From: Muricea muricata
Taxonomy: Eukaryota > Cnidaria > Anthozoa > Malacalcyonacea > Plexauridae
DNA: 64,000 bases
Reading direction: 5' to 3'
Assembly (NCBI GenBank): GCA_963855995.1
Contig: OY979717.1
Location: forward strand, 2,353,179 to 2,417,178
Below the pieces are notes generated by a model that saw only the letters and a program-made list of their open reading frames with translations, ran no database searches and was not told where the DNA came from. Shown piece after piece: positions 48,861 to 59,859 of the stretch. Position numbers and translations under genes: made by a program. Each line of letters starts with the position of its first letter. The stretch's first letter is position 1.

Positions 48861-49049
48861 GTGCTTTTAAATGAGACATTTTCCTCTGCTGCAGCCTCTC
48901 AGGCCAGTACCTCTAAGGCTATTGAACCTGCTAAATCTTTGCCTGCAGAGATTGTAGACATAAACCTAAAAGTTAATAATTGTGAATTTGATGTTTCTTT
49001 GTATAGAGAGAAGGTCAAAGACATAAATACAGCTCAAATTAGTAATTAA
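48861..49049 (+). pseudogene. Unrecognised ORF fragment inside the hAT element
   Basis: About 62 codons (ASQASTSKAIEPAKSLPAE, DVSLYREKVKD) ending in TAA. Coding-like text continues in shifted frames to about 49250. It may be a later exon of the gene starting at 47638. Decayed or chance; no family recognised. Confidence 0.3.
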
Positions 49050-49593
49050 ATTAAGAATGTTTTCAAGCCAGACAAACAATTTCCTTTACTAAAACTAGTG
49101 GTAGAAGTTTTAGATAAAGAAAGGTTAAAGATGGGCTGAAAACTGAGCACTTTCATGCCCATGAAATGTCCCATACAGTCATGCATTTTCTATCTAAACT
49201 CCTTTTCCCATTTGGAAAAGGTGTGAGTGCAAGTCCTGGCACATTAAAACCAGTTGCATAGGCCTTTCATTGCATAAGACTGTCCATGTCGGAAACAACA
49301 ACATATTTGATATCTTGATATATGTTATCAAGTTATCAACATGTTTCCTGGGCATGCTGAAGAGCTCTGAGATAGAGCAAAACAGCTACGCTTTGTGAAT
49401 CAAAAAACTTTGTAATACAGCAGATGAGTAGCAATGCAATTTGTTATAAAAAGGGCGTAAAGTTAAAAACAATAAACAGCGTCGGTTATCTCGGAGCCAC
49501 GCCCCCTCCCCCTCCCCCGAGGAAGCCACGCCCCCGGATATTTTTAGCTTTGACCAACGTACGAAAAATCCTAGATCCGCGCCTGGAAACACC

Positions 49594-50609
49594 CACCTAA
49601 TTGGCCTGAGTAATGTAGTACAACAGTATACTGTAAAAAAGGATAATGTCTATTTTTGTGTGCACTTCAGATAAGATCAATTGTTGTTCTTCGTATGATT
49701 TATGTGTTGAGCTTTCATATATATTTAAAATATTTATAAGAAGTTGCTGAAGTACTTCACTGAAAAATAATCCCAACAAAAATGCATTAATCTTGCCATA
49801 AGGTCAAAGAGCGAAGTCAATATTTTTGTTTAATTCACATAATAACTTCGCCTCTCTTCTCCGCAGAGCCTTATATGAAATTGTAAGGGAGTGGTAAGCG
49901 TGCATTTAGCATGTAAGGTCAATATATATAGGCTTATTTTAAGCTTAAGGAGGCTTTGCGGAGGAAAAAGATAACTTCGCTATATGGTGTAAATATGCAA
50001 TTCGATATGTTGCTATTGTTGTTATAAACTTGCTTGATATAACGATAAAATCAAAATAAACCATTTAAAAGAGTAGCGTTCAAAGGTCTTTGTCTGGCAT
50101 ATAAAGATAGTACAGTATTTAAAGTTAATTTTAGCCATCCACCCACACAGCACGAGTCCCTGGTTAAAACAGCCGGAGTCGAGTTTGATGCTATTTATAC
50201 ATTATTCTTAGCTTTAAAATTTATCTGAAGTAGTTTTTACGATATAACTGGTTACCATTTAGGAGAACGTAGATGAAATGTCATTCAAGATATATAATAC
50301 TTATATCAGAATTTTAAACTTAATCTTTCCAATATCTTGGATATATTTATGAAGTGCATCACTAATAACATTCATTAATTGATTACTCGTGTGGAATCCA
50401 ATTTGCTGTTTAAATCTACGTGTCCACAAGCTGCTACAGCGTTGATCTTTATAAACTAACACTAATTTGATAGTATATTGTGGTTAATTTTAGTATTTCT
50501 GGGCCTTTCTTAGACGATGCTTGAGTGATTTTCTGTATAAAGATATTTAACACCGTGACCAAGTATTTCAACCTTTGTGTTATTTCGTTTGTTAGCTCAA
50601 TCAGCGATA
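49594..50609. other. Spacer upstream of the KANK coding start
   Basis: AT-rich, no supported coding. A possible acceptor (TTGTTAG at 50588-50594) lies just before the KANK start codon, so an upstream non-coding exon is possible. No clear TATA box was chosen. Confidence 0.4.
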
Positions 50610-53600
50610 ATGGCGATGGAAACGTACTTTGACTTCGACGCTGAAACATTTCAAATAACTGAAAGAAAGAGACTTAGTACCTCATCTGGAGAAGCACCAC
50701 TCACTCCCGGTATTTCAAGTCCTTATATCAAGAGCACATCCTCAGAAGATACTGGTTTTGAAACCAGCAGTGATCGTAGCTCTCAGGATGGAATCCCAAT
50801 CCTTGAATCACCAAGAAGTCCCTGCCTTAAATCTTCAAACGGCTTGTCGTGTTTAACCGGTTCAAGAACTAGTCTTGATTCCTTGGTATCCAGGCCAATA
50901 CGACGCTTTGGTTCCAAAGAAAGCATCAAATCTACATCTTCATTTTGGGATTCCAACGGTTTTTCAGCCGAGACCAAAGCTGTTCTCTCAAAAATTCGGG
51001 ACCAGATGCGCTCTAGTTTAGAGAAAGTGAAAAAGCTGGAAGAAGAAGCAAAACAAATTTCTCTTTTACAAGTAAAGATATCTATTTTACAAGAAGAGAA
51101 ACGACTTCTCATGGCCCAGCTCGAATCCAGAAATCTAAGAAAATCGCGTTCTCGGGGTAATAGTATGAGTTGCAGTCGATCATCTTCAATCGATGACTTG
51201 ATTTATAATTTTCAGGATAAAGAAACACGTAGTATTGGCGTAAGCGAAGATTCTGTACACGACATTCTTTGTGAGAAATGTAAAGAAATTCAATGGAAGC
51301 TGCTCGGACATTCGTATAGTCTCGAAGAGCCATGTGCACGTGCCACAAAAGAACGCCATATAAGACCAAAAGAAGAGATACAAGACGATAGTATCAAAGT
51401 ATTTCAAGATCGTTGCACTCAGACCAGGACAGCGGAATTCCAGCACAACTGTGTACAAGCAGTAGTGTTAACACGAGATTGTTCTACAAGTACAGACAAT
51501 GGTGACAGTTCAAGCGTAGAGATCAAAGTTACCGCTAAAATGATAAAAGAATCTTCTTGTGATCCAATACCCGTTGAAACAAGGTCCGTTGGAGTTGGGC
51601 AAATGAAATCTTTTCTTAAAGATGCCTGTGTAGGAGAAGATAAAGAAATACCTAGCTATGCTGACAATAGTGTCCAAAATGTCGTAAACACGAGTGATAT
51701 GAGTTGCGGAGAGCAAATTGTAACTGAAAATATTGGTGTCAGTGTGTGCTCTACTATGGTGTCTGTAGGCACAGGGTGTAGTTCAGATAACAGCATACCC
51801 AAATCTGAACAGCGATCCATTGCGTGTCAAACTGTAAAGGAAAATATCAATTTAGTATCTGTTGGTGTTGGCATGTTCTCAGTAGACGATTCTGATGTTT
51901 ATGAATATTCAAAGTGTAGTTCAGAAATATCGTTAACCATTGATGAAATATTGGAGTCTAATAAAAAAATACGTCAAGAAAACACTAGCGTGGCTGTAGA
52001 AACCTCTACTTGGCCTGATTTAGAAAGACAAGTTCTTGTTGATTATCATGCATCAAGGTCAACAGCATCTACTGCCGTCGAAACAAAAATTGACAGTCGT
52101 ACCGTCGGTTGCGGTGAACAAAGTGTTACGGATATCTCTTGTCAAAACTGTGCATCCAAGACAACTCGGTCCTTAGGTGTCAGCTGCTTACCAAAAATGT
52201 CTGACAAAGCAGTCGGCGACGGAGTACCCGAGACATGCTCAGTAGGAGTGGGCGAATGCTGCTTGAGTGATAACTATTGTGAAAGATGTTTTTCTTTGCA
52301 AACTCGAACAATTGGCGTTGGGAATGGTAGCGTGATAGATACTTTTCAAAATGATATCACAACCACACCAGTTCTCACAGATGTCTCATTGCAGCCACTT
52401 ACTCCGCCCCATACTCCAAACGCGAAAACCCTTCGTGATATACCACGTGGAAAAAATGTGCCTTTACTTGCAAGAATGTTTAGTAACGAGTATGAAAGAT
52501 TTGAAAGTGAACTCATCACAGACTGCACAGATGGAAAATCATGCAAAGATGAAAACAGGTACATGTAGTAAATAAATTATTGCTCAGGTGTAATGTGATA
52601 TTTCGTAGGAGAGCAACAGATATTATAAAAATTTTTAATTACCATATTGAAGTAACCAAATTTTTGTTTGTTTTATATGTAGTTCCCATGAGGATATCTT
52701 GTTGACATGTAAACTTCTTCAAAGACATTTTATGAATAATGATGAGAATTTAGACGAAAGTAAATTGGTAAGTCGACTTTGTAGTTTATACTAGTGATAA
52801 ATTAATAATACTCGTCATAAATAAATTAACTATTCAAAAGTGAAAAGACTGAAAATACGCGTACGGTCGCCCTGCAGTCGTCCGAGTCAAGGCTCATGTC
52901 AAAAAATAAAAATGTTTGACAATATAAACTTTAGAAGTTTGAAGTACTGACGTCACGCTGGTGTCGAACAATAGAAAATTGAGTGACGTAAGAACGTCCA
53001 AACTTTATCAGATTACAGGGTGAATCCCATATTTTAAATACATTATTCGATTTGAGCTCGGTTGATTTTGATGAAAACCAGAGTAGCCCGAGGAAAACTC
53101 TTTGTGCGTGTGCTGGATGATGTACACTAGTCTTTGAATTTTTAGTGCGGGGACACAGCTTCCCTATAATTACCACAACTTGATTTGGTGTAGTATTCAT
53201 CACGTAACATTTACAGCAAAATCTGAAATTATGTCATTTAAAATTTCAGTTGCTTTGCATGAAGAACATCGAAGATTACTGGTTTATTTGTGTGACAGAT
53301 GAACGACTTGAGAAGGAATCGTTGGCTGAATTAATCCGCGTCTTTGAACAACATTTGCCATATCTTTTGGATGGTATTATAAATTCACAGGATGAACATG
53401 TACGTTTTCGTAAGTTGTTCATGTATACACATCTCATTAAAACAAAAAAAAACAATATATACTATGTAGCAATAAAAATATTTGATTGAAAGTTCTGTAT
53501 GTATGCATGATAAAGACTTGAATATAACTATTAACACCATTATGAAACTCAAATTATATTCAATTTTAATAGTAGGAATTTCCCAGGGAAAATCATTGGA

Positions 53601-55522
53601 ATTCATCGTATTGATGAACTAACTAAAAATTAATACTGGAAAATACTAACCTACTACAAAATTAACAAGAAATGAAATTATCACAACTCTGTCAAAATTC
53701 CTTCTTATAAATCCGCTCTTTTACAAATACCCATAACAAGCAAATGAAACTTCATTCTTTAGCCAAATTTAAATGTTTATTAAAGGCATTAATTGACTGT
53801 CTTGACTCTAATCATGCATGGCCAATCGAACCCTTTCTTTTAAAATTTTAGGGCAATACGGCTTTGCATTATCTTGTAACGTACGGCAAATTTGACTGTG
53901 TCAACGAACTGTTGAAGACAAATCATTGTAATGTAATCATCACAAACAAGGTACTTACGTTTCGGTAGCTTTTCTGCATGATAATTTAGTGTCAGCACCA
54001 GCATACTCTGCTTTCAATTGCAACATATGTACCGAAGTATAAAATTGCTGGTTAGTAACTGATACTAAAATTTTGTATCTACAGGCTGGATATTCTGCAG
54101 TCATGTTAGGTTCTCTCAAAGAAGTCATCAGTCCAAAAGACACAGTAGTCCTAAAACGTCTATTCGAAAACGGGAACCTTAACTGCATTGCCCAAAGTGT
54201 AAGTTTAAATCAATCCCGACCTTTTAGTATGAAGAAAAAGGCAACATATATACACTGGGGGTAAAAAGTATGAGTACATTTTTGGCTTTAGGCCTAAATT
54301 ATAAAATCTTATAAAATACGAGACACAGAATACACAATAGATTAACTTCATGACTCCGTTTAAGGTTATATACGGCTTGAGTTTTATGTAACATTTCTTC
54401 CGCATTTAATTAACGTCATTGTGAGATGGTCATGGAATTGCAGCAGTCGTTCGTTTTTTTTTTTATTTATGCGCTTTACAGAAACGTCGAAAGCAAAAAG
54501 TAATTATATAATTCTTTGTATTTATCAAACTTTAGACAGGGCAAACTGCTCTAATGTTAGCTGCTGGTACAGGAAACGTAGACACAGTTGATCTTCTTCT
54601 TCAATGTGGTGCAATACAGAGTATCAACACAAAAGATTTGGTAAGGATTGTTCAGCGCAGTCGAGCTTTATGTAATCACTTGTTTTTGTAACGTTCCTAG
54701 TAATATACAGTTTATTTTCGTATTTTTCTAAGGATGGTTCTACAGCACTGATGGGTGCATGTGAACATGGTTATGCCAAAGTTGTGAAGAGATTATTGGC
54801 AGTTGATGGCTGTGATGCAAGAATAGCTGATCATGTACGTTACAATCCCTCAACAACATATCAGCCAGTGAGTGTAATTATCATTAACATAGTAGAAGCA
54901 AAATTTTTGTCTTTTGTCTTTAAATACAGGACGGGAGCACATGTTTTTCAATTGCAATGGAACACAATCGAAAAGACATTGCTTTGATGATATATAATCA
55001 TATTCAAGTACAAAATTCCAAAACGCCAAATAAAAAGGTAAGTTGTTTAATTGATTATTTTCTAAGAGCCGATTTATCAATCTCCCGTAGCGAATTGTTG
55101 AAAATAGAAGAAGCTAAATAGAGAGGACGCCTACAATAGTTGAGATATTAAAGTACATTATTCTTGTCACATGTAAAGTTGCCAAAAGGATTCAAAATTC
55201 TAAGTTAAGAAACTATAGTAATATGTTTTTAAATCTTTGGAAGAATCTGTTTTGAAGGCCTGTCGATTTTTGAGAAATATCATGGGGAAGCAGCTCTGAG
55301 GATATCCCAGTTTGCGGCTTAAACTAAATTAATAGCTAAATACTTTTATAAAAAGGCCCGACGCGGAAAATTTTGTTCCATTGACGTTCATTCATTCATT
55401 CTTCTCTTGTTGCATGTTATTATTGACCAGAAAGCCACGCACGTATCACTCGATAACGCTGTTTTAATACTAACCACTTCTTTGACTGGATTATAATTGT
55501 CAGTATTTTTTTACAGAATTAA
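50610..55522 (+). CDS. KANK: KANK-family protein (ankyrin-repeat adaptor), complete, nine coding exons
   Basis: Exons 50610-52558, 52683-52767, 53250-53399, 53852-53950, 54085-54198, 54536-54640, 54733-54834, 54930-55037 and 55517-55522, all GT-AG and in phase: 905 residues. The start (ATA ATG G) has A at -3 and G at +4. Residues 133-175 form a coiled coil with the family signature LLQVKISILQEEKRLL. Residues about 220-620 carry repeated TR-S/T-IGVG-type motifs. The C-terminus (729-904) holds about five ankyrin repeats, roughly one per exon: GNTALHYLVTYGKFDCV, AGYSAVMLG, TGQTALMLAAGTGNV, DGSTALMGACEHGYAKVV, DGSTCFSIAMEHN. The stop is in a two-codon last exon (N-stop). KANK proteins sit at the cortex beside focal adhesions and link talin, liprins and kinesin KIF21 (family knowledge). 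The N-terminal talin-binding KN motif is not in this model; it may lie in an unseen upstream exon or be absent. Confidence 0.9.
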
Positions 55523-56803
55523 GTCAAGTGCTGATGGAATGAATGAAAGGCTGTGACGACTGACTAGTAATTGGCCAAAACTTCTTGATGAAGAATATAA
55601 ATCTTCAGTTGCGATAAATGATATTGTTATTTGTACCTAATATGGCTAAAATGTTAAGTGGACTTCTGTCCAGGTTCAAGAAACCTCTAAATTTATTCGA
55701 GTTGAAATAATATTTAACATTTATTTGCCAAAGGCTCAGTGATTATTGCTGAGTCTGAGTTGAATAATTGTTTTAGTATAATCACATGGTTGAAAATTTT
55801 AATGACAAAAATATGTTTCACATATTTAAATAGCATCTGTATCACATTGACATAACCACTGGTGGCCATTTTGAAAAAAATCGGTTAGATGATTATTGTG
55901 TCATTATACCCTCTGGGGAAACTAATCAGGGCAAAGAATTTTCATTTTCACCTATGTAGTTATGCTAGTAGTGTTAAATATAATGAAGAGTTGGGTGTGT
56001 AGATGTTGACAGTGAGCTGAGTATGATAACTTTGTTTTCCGATACGATCGAGTTTAATGTAATGTAAAAATAGATTTTCGTTGTACGTGGCAATATAGTA
56101 CAAATACTGGCTATGGAAGATGAAAAATTGGTTCCTTTTAAATCTTGTTCATGCACCCACCTCCTCCTCCTAGTTCTAAGGTTCTTATTGCATCTTCATG
56201 TTATGACCGTGTTGACATTTTCTCACTTGTATAAGTCTATCCTCCCTCCACCTGTACAACCAGTATTGCGTATATCTAGTGTATAAAGTGAACAAATATA
56301 ATTAAGTCTCGTTATCCTTTCGACAGTAAATGCATATAAGTGAATGCATATGAATATAGATCAAGGTTACTAGTATAATATGTGCAATCCAGGAACGGTC
56401 AACTATTCTAGGACGAATGAACCGAATGTCTACGATAGGGGTGGGATCTGTACCCCTTCACTACAGGAGTTGCAAAAACAGCACATCAAGTCGATCCAAG
56501 GGTACGGAATATTAGCTCGGAGACAACAGATTACCTTCTCGCCGGAAGCCATGGCAGACCTGGAATGGTCGACATTAACGAAGCTATGATCGATTAGGAC
56601 TGAGTACAGAAAATGGAACAAATCCACAGTATCATAATCCAAACAGATGCAATCCATCTCTGCTAGACTGAGACAGTTTGTCAAGAGGAAAGGACTGGAA
56701 ATCACTGGAGCACAGAAGAGCAACAAGCTCAGACCAATGTTCTAGAATTGAAGACAGCATATCTACAATCCTACACAAAATATATTGAGACTTTCATGTA
56801 ATA
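55523..56803. other. Spacer 3' of KANK
   Basis: Contains the KANK 3' UTR presumably, although no AATAAA was seen near the stop. A 69-codon ORF at 56380 (MCNPGTVNYSRTNEP) has no recognisable motif and is not called. Confidence 0.4.
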
Positions 56804-56944
56804 TATAATAAACGAGAGAGCGTTCATTACCGGCGTATAAAACACCGAAAAGTGTGTTGAAAAACGAGACGCTAGTCGAGTTTTTTACACACACTTTGAG
56901 GTGTTTTGGATGCCGGTAACAAACAATTTCGAGTTTATTATATT
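56804..56944. mobile_element. MITE-like hairpin, about 141 bp
   Basis: Arms of about 60 bp: TATATAATAAACGAG and ACCGGCGTATAAAACACC on the left pair with GAGTTTATTATA and GGTGTTTTGGATGCCGGT on the right. The loop is around GAGACGCTAGTCGAG. Confidence 0.78.
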
Positions 56945-57329
56945 GCTTCTCAAACAAACCTGTATTTAGCGAGAAATTCAACGCGAAAGTTGAGCTAATT
57001 TATAGACGTTTATTACCGTGGTATCAAGACAACGGTATGGTGGTGATTTCCTTTGTGTTTTGATCATGAATTATTAATGAGTTTGAGAATTATATTTGAA
57101 TAACCAGCAAATTTAAGCCATTGATTGATGCTTTTGCCCCCCCCCCCCTTCTCTACAAGTGATGTTGGTGTTTAAATGACCAAACATATAACATAATTGC
57201 AACTTCATTGCAACCAACATTGCTTTTTAGGGGGAAGGGGAGCCAATAGCATACTTTTATATGGGTAGTCTCGTAATTTTTGTGAAGGATAGTAGCTATC
57301 CAATCATATCGGAGCTTGATTGCCTAATA

Positions 57330-58270
57330 TCTTTCAGGTTTAGAGGATGTGGAGGCAAATGCCGAATCACACCAAATGAATGCCAGGATAGACTGGACTC
57401 TTGCCAGACATTTGTTTGTGAAAATTCAAACACGTTATCACATCCCCCAGGTAGACATTTTTTCATCCATGCTAAATCGCCAAGTACCCTAGAATGTGGC
57501 ACGTTGCGGGGCATTGGTGGTCGATGAGTTTACCTTGGATTGTCGTTGATGAACATCATTCATTCACCCTCTGATAGTTCTGTTGAACAGGGTCTTACTC
57601 AAAATTCGTCAAGACAAAGCGGCGGCTTTAATGATAGCACCAGCATGGGTTGGACAGGCGTGGTACCTGCCACTGTTGCAAATGTTGGTCGACTTCTGTT
57701 GCCAGCCTTCTGATAACACAGAAGACAATCTTCCTTCTGTTCGACCAGACAGCTGTTCACCCATTGTGGAAGACGTTAGCGATGACTGCATGGCCTCTTT
57801 CAGACAACGAATGCAAACAACAGGATTTTCATTGACGGTATGCAATATCCTCTTGGCATCTTGGAGAACAAGTACCGAAAAGAGGTATGCAGATCCATGG
57901 AAATGGATGCGTTTTCGCATTCCTTGCTAAGTGTAGTTAACCATACATAAAGGTTTGTTTGATAAAGTTAAAGTTGTTAAACAAGTTGCTAGTGATACTT
58001 GTAGTGTTGTAGTAAGGCTTTGTAGTCTGCACCGGTATTGCGAGTATCATGCATGCAGTCGGAGAAATTTCCCCCGAGAGTATACACCTGAAGATGTGCT
58101 TCTCCATGAGAGGATGTGGTGGATGACAGCGCACAGCTAAAAGTTATTGTGGTTACCAGACCACTGCTGCCGCGGCTCTGCACCAGTATTGTTCCTATCA
58201 GTCTTCGAAGCTACTCTGAGGATCACATCTGTCCTTCAGGTATGTACCCTCCGGGGAAATTTAATTTCCC
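57330..58270 (+). mobile_element. DIRS-like relic, internally deleted, second copy
   Basis: RNase H-end text (FVKIQTRYHIPQVDIF in a shifted frame), then an open frame 57583-57930 with KIRQDKAAALMIAPAW and LLASWRTSTEKRYADPWK. These parallel the DIRS at 14.4-19.4 kb (APAWKGQPWYP; SSWRQTTQKRYEGPWK). Most of the recombinase is deleted. Downstream, 58024-58110 resembles the internal complementary region (ATTGCGAGTATC, CAGTCGGAGAA) and 58150-58268 a terminal repeat with outer end (GACCACTGCTGCCGCGG; CCTATCAGTCTTCGAAG). Opposite orientation to the first copy. Confidence 0.82.
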
Positions 58271-58280
58271 TTAGTGTTCC

Positions 58281-59696
58281 CATGGGTGGCCCAGAAATCG
58301 GTGGTTTTTAACCTTAAATAAATCAATGTCGTGCATAATATTCCTTTTACAGCTTTCGGAAACTCGCGGAATGTCTTTTCTCGTACGGTAGTCGGTCAAT
58401 TTCGCGCGACGCTCGTTTACTAAATGTATTTCAATTAAATTGTACTGTTTCAAATATTGTACGGATATTGTTTCCTTGATTGTTTACGCTTTATTTTCTC
58501 GTGCATGTATATCCAGGAAGTGAAATTATTTCCGTAGTCGTGCATATTTTGTTAAAAATATATCTTCTTTGTTGTTCCTGAGACATTTGTCCACTCTCGA
58601 CAATTACTCTCGACTTTTTACTCTCGATGTTTACTCTCGACTCTCGACATTTACTCTCGACTCTCGACTTTTAGATACACTCGTAGTTTCCTGAAGGGGT
58701 GTGCTCGCTAATACGTAAGCAACTGATTGTACGATATGCCAACGTCATGCAAACCTGTACTATCAATTAATCTACTTCAACCAAATAAATTGTTCTTCAC
58801 TCGGACTCTGTTGTGAGTATGTTGATCTAACAAGTAGAATGCTCGGCCCGTTACAAAAATATGACGAATTGGCCGATTGGGTGACCCCCAAGCATAGGTT
58901 TTGCAAAAAATATTTTTGCCGCCAAAAAAACCTTCAAAACTCTTGCTTTTGTCTCGTACTTTGAAAAGGATTTGGAACGGGAAAATTGGTAAGAATGTAG
59001 TAAAATTATCCGTGTTCAACATGCTGTAGTTTTTGTTTTGTTATTGCTCTTAGTTTCCATGATATTTGTATGTTTTTAAAGTTTTTGCATTAACGGCAGA
59101 CAATTTATTTACATTTAGTTGCCAACCTCGGGAATATATTAAACCAATAACACTAAACGAACGTCGCGCGACATTGACCGACTATCGCCATAAGCAGCCC
59201 AAAAATCGGTGTAGGAAGCTTTATATTAATGATTGAACATATACTCGTCTCAATCCCCTGTAATTTAACGCGCGCCACATTGTTGTCATTGCGTAATCAT
59301 ATTTTAAGGATTTTTTCTTACTGGTAGATAGAACAAGCGTTGGTATTGAATGTGTTATAATTTTTTATCGCTTTTCATTTATCTACGCGAAGTATTTTAC
59401 TGTTTATTTTCGTCGTACGATTAAATTTGATGCGAGAGTTGCCAACCTTATATTATATTATACTAATGTTGATATGATTACGTAATGACAACAATGTGGC
59501 GCGCGTTAAATTACAGGGGATTGAGACGAGTATATGCTCAATCATTGATATAAAGCTTTGTACACCGATTTTTGGGCTGCCTATGCCATCGCATGAGAAA
59601 AGACATTCCGCGAGTTTCCGACAGCTGTAAAAGGAATATTATGTACAAGATTGATTTATTTAAGGTTAAAAACCACCGATTTCTTGGCCACCTATG
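58281..59696. mobile_element. Outer MITE, 1416 bp, 7-bp target duplication
   Basis: GTGTTCC flanks both sides (58274-58280 and 59697-59703). Termini CATGGGTGGCCCAGAAATCGG and its inverse (GGCCACCTATG) extend into arms of more than 110 bp; a further inner arm CGCGCGACGCTCGTTTA (58407) is inverted at 59155. No coding. Superfamily not assigned: CA termini recall hAT or P, but the duplication is 7 bp. Confidence 0.88.
59189..59585. mobile_element. Inner MITE of the same family, 397 bp, nested
   Basis: Termini CATAAGCAGCCCAAAAATCGG and inverse (TTTTGGGCTGCCTATG), with arms of about 120 bp. Flanks CTATCGC (59182-59188) and CCATCGC (59586-59592) give a 7-bp duplication with one mismatch. It lies inside the right arm of the outer element, whose terminal sequence is similar (GGTGGCCCAGAAATCGGTG versus AGCAGCCCAAAAATCGGTG). 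Confidence 0.87.
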
Positions 59697-59703
59697 GTGT
59701 TCC

Positions 59704-59859
59704 TTCCAAAAATGCTAAATACATGATATCAGTTGTAACATGAAGTACACTGATTTTCATGACTAATGTCGCCAATGTTTTTCACAACGCAGTTTTCGAA
59801 ATAATTCTTGGTAATTTTTGCTGACTTGTTGTTCATGTTTCACGAGGAAGTATGAAAAT
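59704..59859 (+). promoter_or_regulatory. Short region between the MITE and the UBE3C start
   Basis: Only 156 bp separate the outer MITE's target duplication from the UBE3C ATG. The promoter or 5' UTR must lie here and/or in the MITE, unless an upstream non-coding exon exists. No TATA or initiator stands out. Confidence 0.35.

Larger units (their letters stand above)
47153..49585 (+). mobile_element. hAT transposon, 2433 bp, 8-bp target duplication
   Basis: Termini CAGGCGCGGATCTAGG and CCTAGATCCGCGCCTG are inverted, and GAAACACC flanks both sides (47145-47152 and 49586-49593). It contains gene-like pieces but no recognisable hAT transposase, so it is non-autonomous or has a captured or diverged cargo. 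Confidence 0.93.

Noticed and set aside
56380-56589. 69-codon ORF MCNPGTVNYSRTNEP
   Set aside because: No family recognised, short, and no splice or promoter context.
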